Source: Saccharina japonica (lineage: Eukaryota > Sar > Phaeophyceae > Laminariales > Laminariaceae). Taken from it: a stretch of 64,000 nucleotides of DNA. The stretch covers positions 611,168-675,167 of the forward strand of contig MEHQ01004074.1 of the NCBI GenBank assembly GCA_008828725.1, read 5' to 3'. Positions 60,260-64,000 of this stretch are shown here, one piece after another (positions within the stretch are counted from its first letter, which is position 1; every line of letters begins with the position of its first letter). The position numbers and the translations under genes were made by a program. The notes beneath the pieces are model-generated. The model did not search any database and had not been told where the DNA came from. It worked only from the letters and a program-made list of their open reading frames with translations.

Positions 60260-62684
60260 ATCACACCCTGGACAATTTTCAATTGCCTAATTGTCTATTA
60301 ATAGTTTCCTATTACAATTGACTGGCAATTGTGGTCGCCAATTCCAATTAATTGGAAAGCATCGAGCTCTATGGTACAGGCAATTCCTATTAACAGACAC
60401 CCACCAGGCCATATCGTCCACCCAATTTATGCTAATATACACCTATCTACATTAATGGTTGAAGTATTTGCTATTAACAGTAACCACCGAAATCCCATTG
60501 CTGAACCCATAGTCTAATAAAATATAATATCCCATTCTATTGTAACGCTCATGGACAATTGCAGAATATTTTCGGTGCCAATGGTTCTGGCAATTCCATT
60601 TAATTTATATTCTCCTAAATAAATTGTGCTGGCAATTCCATTTAATTGACACCCCTCTAAATAAATTGTGCTGGCAAGTCCATTCAATTGACACCCTCCC
60701 AAATAAATTGTGCTGGCAATTCCATTTAATTGACATCCTCCCAAATAAATTGTGCTGGCAATTCCTTTTAATTGACATCCTTCTAAATTATTTGCGCGGG
60801 CAATTCCATTTAATAGGCATCTTTCTAAAGAATTGCCCTGGCAATTTCATTTTTTTGGCAGGCTTCGAAATAAATTGTCCAGACAATCAGGCATTTCCAT
60901 TCAATAGACAATATTATGTTACCGGTCAATTGATTCCGGACGCTGCAATTGGAAGTTGACACATCAATGTATGTATGTATGAGGAAGCTATTTCTTAAAG
61001 TTGCCAAGACAAACGATTCGTGAGGCTGTCTAGCGATTGGAATTACCGGACCAATTGATTAATGAAGCAGTCTATTAATTGGAATCGACCAGACAACATA
61101 TATCGGACAAAATGTTTGGCGGCCGATTATCACTTGGAAAATATTTTTTTCATTCCCTTTCTGCTTAAGCCTTGGACAATAGGCATCGCAATAGACTATT
61201 GCACCTACAATAGACGCACCGAAAAGTCTATTAAATGAAATGAGGCTGACAATTGATTATTACCATATTGCCGCAATTGGAATTGCAGAGACAACAACAT
61301 ATTGTAGTCCACCTACTAATTGGAATTGCTTAGGCAATTGTTTTAGAGCTCTGTTAATTAACTGGAATTGCCTCCTGCAATTTTTTCGCTTCGCAGACTC
61401 CAATACTCTATTACTTCTTCAATAGGATATGGGACCTACCCACAATGGACTATTGTTTTTACAGTAGATCTCCCGGAAGTTCATTTAAATGGAATTGGTC
61501 GAGATCCTGCTTTCGTGGTGCACCTATCAATAGGAATGGTTCGGCCAATAGGTTTGTATCCTGGTTTTCCAATAGGTATTGTTTCAGCAATTATTTTCTG
61601 GTCTTGTCTCACAATTGAAATGGTTCAATCAAACCGTTTCTGCTCTTACCTTCCGATTGGAATTGTTTCAATAATTTCGTTTTGTTCCTTTCTATTAATA
61701 GGAATGGTCGGAGCAATAGGTTTCTGCCCTGACCTTCCAATTGAAATTGTTTCAACAATTAGTTTCAGGTCTTGCTTATCAATAGGAGTGGTTTGGTCAA
61801 TAATAGGTTTCTGTGCTGACTTTCCAAATATAATTGTTAGTTGGGTCAATAGGCTTTGTCCTGACCTTCCTATTGTTAGTGTTCGATTTTGTTTTTTCTG
61901 ACCCCGACAATTCCAATTAATGGACTGTACTTTAAGTCATTTGGTTGGACAGTTCCTATTGGTAGACAACACTCGAAACAAATTGGCTATACAATTCCAA
62001 TTAATAGCCAGCACCCGAAATCAATTGTAGGCACAATTCCAATTAGTAGGCAGCACCCAAAATCAATTGCTCGGACAATTTCAATTAGTATCCTTCAATC
62101 GAAATAATTTGGTTGGGCAAATCCAATTAATAGACAGCATCCGAAATCAATTGTAGCCACAATAGACTATTGTAATAGGAATGGTCCAAATAATTGTGCA
62201 GGCAATTCAAATTAATTGACAGCACCCAAGAGCAATCCCACGGTAGGGGTACCACTTTATGGCTATATATTTTCTGACCGGCTGAGCCCCTCACGCGAGT
62301 AACCACCGGGTACTATTATTATTGTACTGGTATGTTTGTTTTTGGACTGCCGCATTGAAAGGTTTGGTCGGGTTGCGCGAAAAAATGTTTCCGAAATCAT
62401 GTTTCGTGTGAGATATTGAGCTCCTCATGTGAGGAGCTCAGAAACATCTGCTGCGCCCCTACCGTGGGATGAGTCCCAAAATCAATTGTCCGGACAATTC
62501 CAATTGGTAGGCAGCATTCAAAATTAATTACCTGGACAATTCAAAATGAATATACTTCAATCGAAATCATTTGGTTGGGCAATTCCAATTAATAGACTAC
62601 ACCCAAAAATAATTAATAATAAACTAAGAAACACGTCAGCTGTGAACAATAGACTATTGAAATAGGAATTGTCCAGGGTGTGAT
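60260..62684. mobile_element. 2.4-kb AT-rich element with 18-bp TIRs and degenerate 42-bp repeats
   Basis: The left end ATCACACCCTGGACAATT (60260-60277) is exactly complementary to the right end (62667-62684). The interior is unlike its surroundings: AATT-dense, with units such as AAATAAATTGTGCTGGCAAT followed by TCCATTTAATTGACACCC repeating every 42 bp (60600-60800). Related 42-bp units lie at 61900-62230. The middle section (61300-61880) reads like the opposite orientation. No transposase frame is visible, so it is presumed non-autonomous. Superfamily undetermined; no clear target duplication. Confidence 0.7.
62238..62470. mobile_element. Small TIR element nested in the 2.4-kb element
   Basis: CCCACGGTAGGGG at the left and CCCCTACCGTGGG at the right are exact complements. 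GAGCTCCTCATGTGAGGAGC forms an internal hairpin. GC content is clearly above the host element. It resembles the GCATGCTACGGTAGAGG family. Confidence 0.65.
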
Positions 62685-62816
62685 ATATATACGGCCACTG
62701 CGTGAGTGGGAGGTGATGATACAATGGTTGGAGTTCGAGTTACAACGAATGGTTGATGCAATGCAAGGAGATCCCCTACGGCACGGGCGAACACGTAATT
62801 ATTCTCGTACCCGAAA

Positions 62817-63035
62817 CTGCTGGGCGCCTCACGGTGCTCGTATGAAGGTCAAGATTGATATCACAAGAGTTATCGTTGTTTTGGTCGCTTTCCCTTATAT
62901 ACCTTCAAATTTTCCTTAAAAGGGGTCCCTAATCCCTTAAAAGTGGTCCCTTATAGCCCTTAAAAGGGGTCCCTAATCCCTTAAAAGTGGTCCCTTATAT
63001 CCCTTAAAAGGGGTCCATCCCAAAGGGGGGGTGTG
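62817..63035 (+). repeat. GGTCCCTTAAAAGGG repeat, copy 3 (expanded)
   Basis: GTTATCGTTGTTTTGGTCGC then about five alternating CCCTTAAAAGGGGTCC and CCCTTAAAAGTGGTCC units, ending CCATCCCAAAGGGGGG. Confidence 0.55.
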
Positions 63036-63069
63036 GGGACAGCAACGCCTCCCTTGAGGGGATACCAGT

Positions 63070-63360
63070 ACACACGTCTGACAGGTAGAACATCTACAGA
63101 TATATCGTCTAAACCATCTAGACCATAACCTGCCGGTCTGAGGTGCTGTGCAGGACCTGTATAGTGCGTATCCAACCCAGGAAACATGCCCTAGATCGTG
63201 CAGGTGTTACGGCTCCCACCCGGCAACGTGAGCTAGGTAATACAGATCATGCAGATCATACAGATCATACAGATCCTTCATATCAGGAACCTATCTGCCC
63301 TGGAAGATCTACAGATAATCAAGTGGGAATAGATGATCTGTCAGTGATCTGTTGATGATC
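63070..63360 (-). repeat. GATCATACA-family repeat, copy 4
   Basis: CATCTAGACCATAACCTGCC, GGCTCCCACCCGGCAACGTG and three AGATCATAC units in a row. Confidence 0.55.
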
Positions 63361-63865
63361 TATGCGAGGTGCGCAGACCATCGCAAAAACACCGCTCCTG
63401 GTACCGCTGCTATATAATTCAGTGCAACACGGGACACCTATATACCTACTCGTAAGTATAATACTAAGCGCAATGCTAAGAAATCGAGCACAGAAAGTCA
63501 GACTGGGATTTACAGGAACCAATAAATCGGGGACCCATTTCAGGCTGAACTTAAGTGTAGAAGGCACGCTTTCCCATATACTAATACAAAACCCAGCCTG
63601 GATCAACATTCATGTGCTACAGTACAGGTAATTATTACAAGTATAGAAACTGCAATACCAGTCAAGCACTACTACGGTCTAGTACTGCTCGTAGTGCGCT
63701 AACCACCGCCGCTGCTAGTACTTCTACTTTTACTGCTAGTTTCCGGTGCCATTATCTGCTAGCGCTGCTATCTGACGGGAAAGCATCACGAAGTCTCCGG
63801 AGCTGAGAGAAAGACTGTAAAAACAACTGAGTGGCCATGACCATCCGTTTCAGCGTCGAATATAT
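63361..63865 (+). other. Distal flank, nothing recognised
   Basis: An open frame of about 89 codons at 63362-63628 is not low complexity but matches no family I recognise and has no supporting context. Confidence 0.3.
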
Positions 63866-64000
63866 CGATAGGGGGGGGGTGTACTCATGTTGTGCACGGC
63901 CGTAGTCATATGACCATAGACCCTCGCATCCCTACAATGCCGGGACGGAGCGCGTTGGGTTTTCACCAACCAGGCAGACATTGCTTGCACCAAGCGCGAA
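63866..64000 (-). mobile_element. ~510-bp element bounded by G/C runs, copy 4 (cut by window end)
   Basis: G9 run, TGTACTCATGTTGTGCACGG, then CTCGCATCCCTACAATGCCG and CAGGCAGACATTGCTTGCAC, matching copy 3 almost base for base to the window edge. Confidence 0.65.

Noticed and set aside
61368..61901. 177-codon open frame with an Ile/Pro-rich repeat
   Set aside because: It follows the period of the AATT-rich repeats in the 2.4-kb element. The apparent protein repeat is DNA repeat read as codons.
60260..62684. Classifying the AT-rich TIR element as CACTA (En/Spm)
   Set aside because: The ends contain CACACCC rather than CACTA and no 3-bp target duplication is visible, so I leave the superfamily open.

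Overview
This is a nuclear genome window from a eukaryote with kilobase-sized introns. Exons are GC-rich with poly-Gln, poly-Gly and poly-Ala runs. Introns are packed with short transposon-like repeats, G/C homopolymers and microsatellites. Five of the seven GT splice donors read GTGAG. This style best fits a stramenopile, most likely a brown alga. That assignment is an inference from architecture and rests on no marker gene.

I can support one protein-coding gene, on the + strand, from 3075 to 50923, assembled from eight exons with compatible phases. It encodes about 1,395 residues: a long Gly/Gln-rich N-terminus, two KH RNA-binding domains (each split by an intron just after its GxxG loop), a second Gly/Pro/Gln-rich linker, two tandem SAM domains and a Ser/Ala-rich tail. 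KH modules followed by SAM modules are the logic of Bicaudal-C proteins, in which KH domains hold mRNA and SAM domains polymerise. The 2xKH-2xSAM arrangement with these low-complexity linkers suggests a self-assembling RNP scaffold. Exon 1 (about 4290-4410) and exon 5 (about 4428x, in a G run) need frameshift corrections, probably consensus errors.

The centre of the window is structurally abnormal. From 38084 to about 44280 it is a near-perfect palindrome centred on a single N at 41191, and it carries reverse-strand copies of exon 4 and part of exon 5. A third copy of the palindrome's inner segment lies at 34940-35591 and differs from the other two by at least two SNPs. It is followed by about 2.5 kb of pure tetranucleotide (TTGC)n. 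The pattern looks like a fold-back read or two haplotypes joined through an unresolvable repeat. A real inverted duplication cannot be excluded by reading alone.

The introns and flanks hold many repeat families that can be recognised by comparing the window with itself: a tRNA-derived SINE (at least six copies); an ~88-bp TTAA-flanked piggyBac-like MITE (15 or more copies); a foldback element with ~200-bp inverted arms; a ~510-bp element bounded by G/C runs; several further TIR or dispersed families; and a 2.4-kb AT-rich element with 18-bp terminal inverted repeats built from degenerate 42-bp units. 1-3074 (upstream flank) and 50924-64000 (downstream flank) show no convincing gene.
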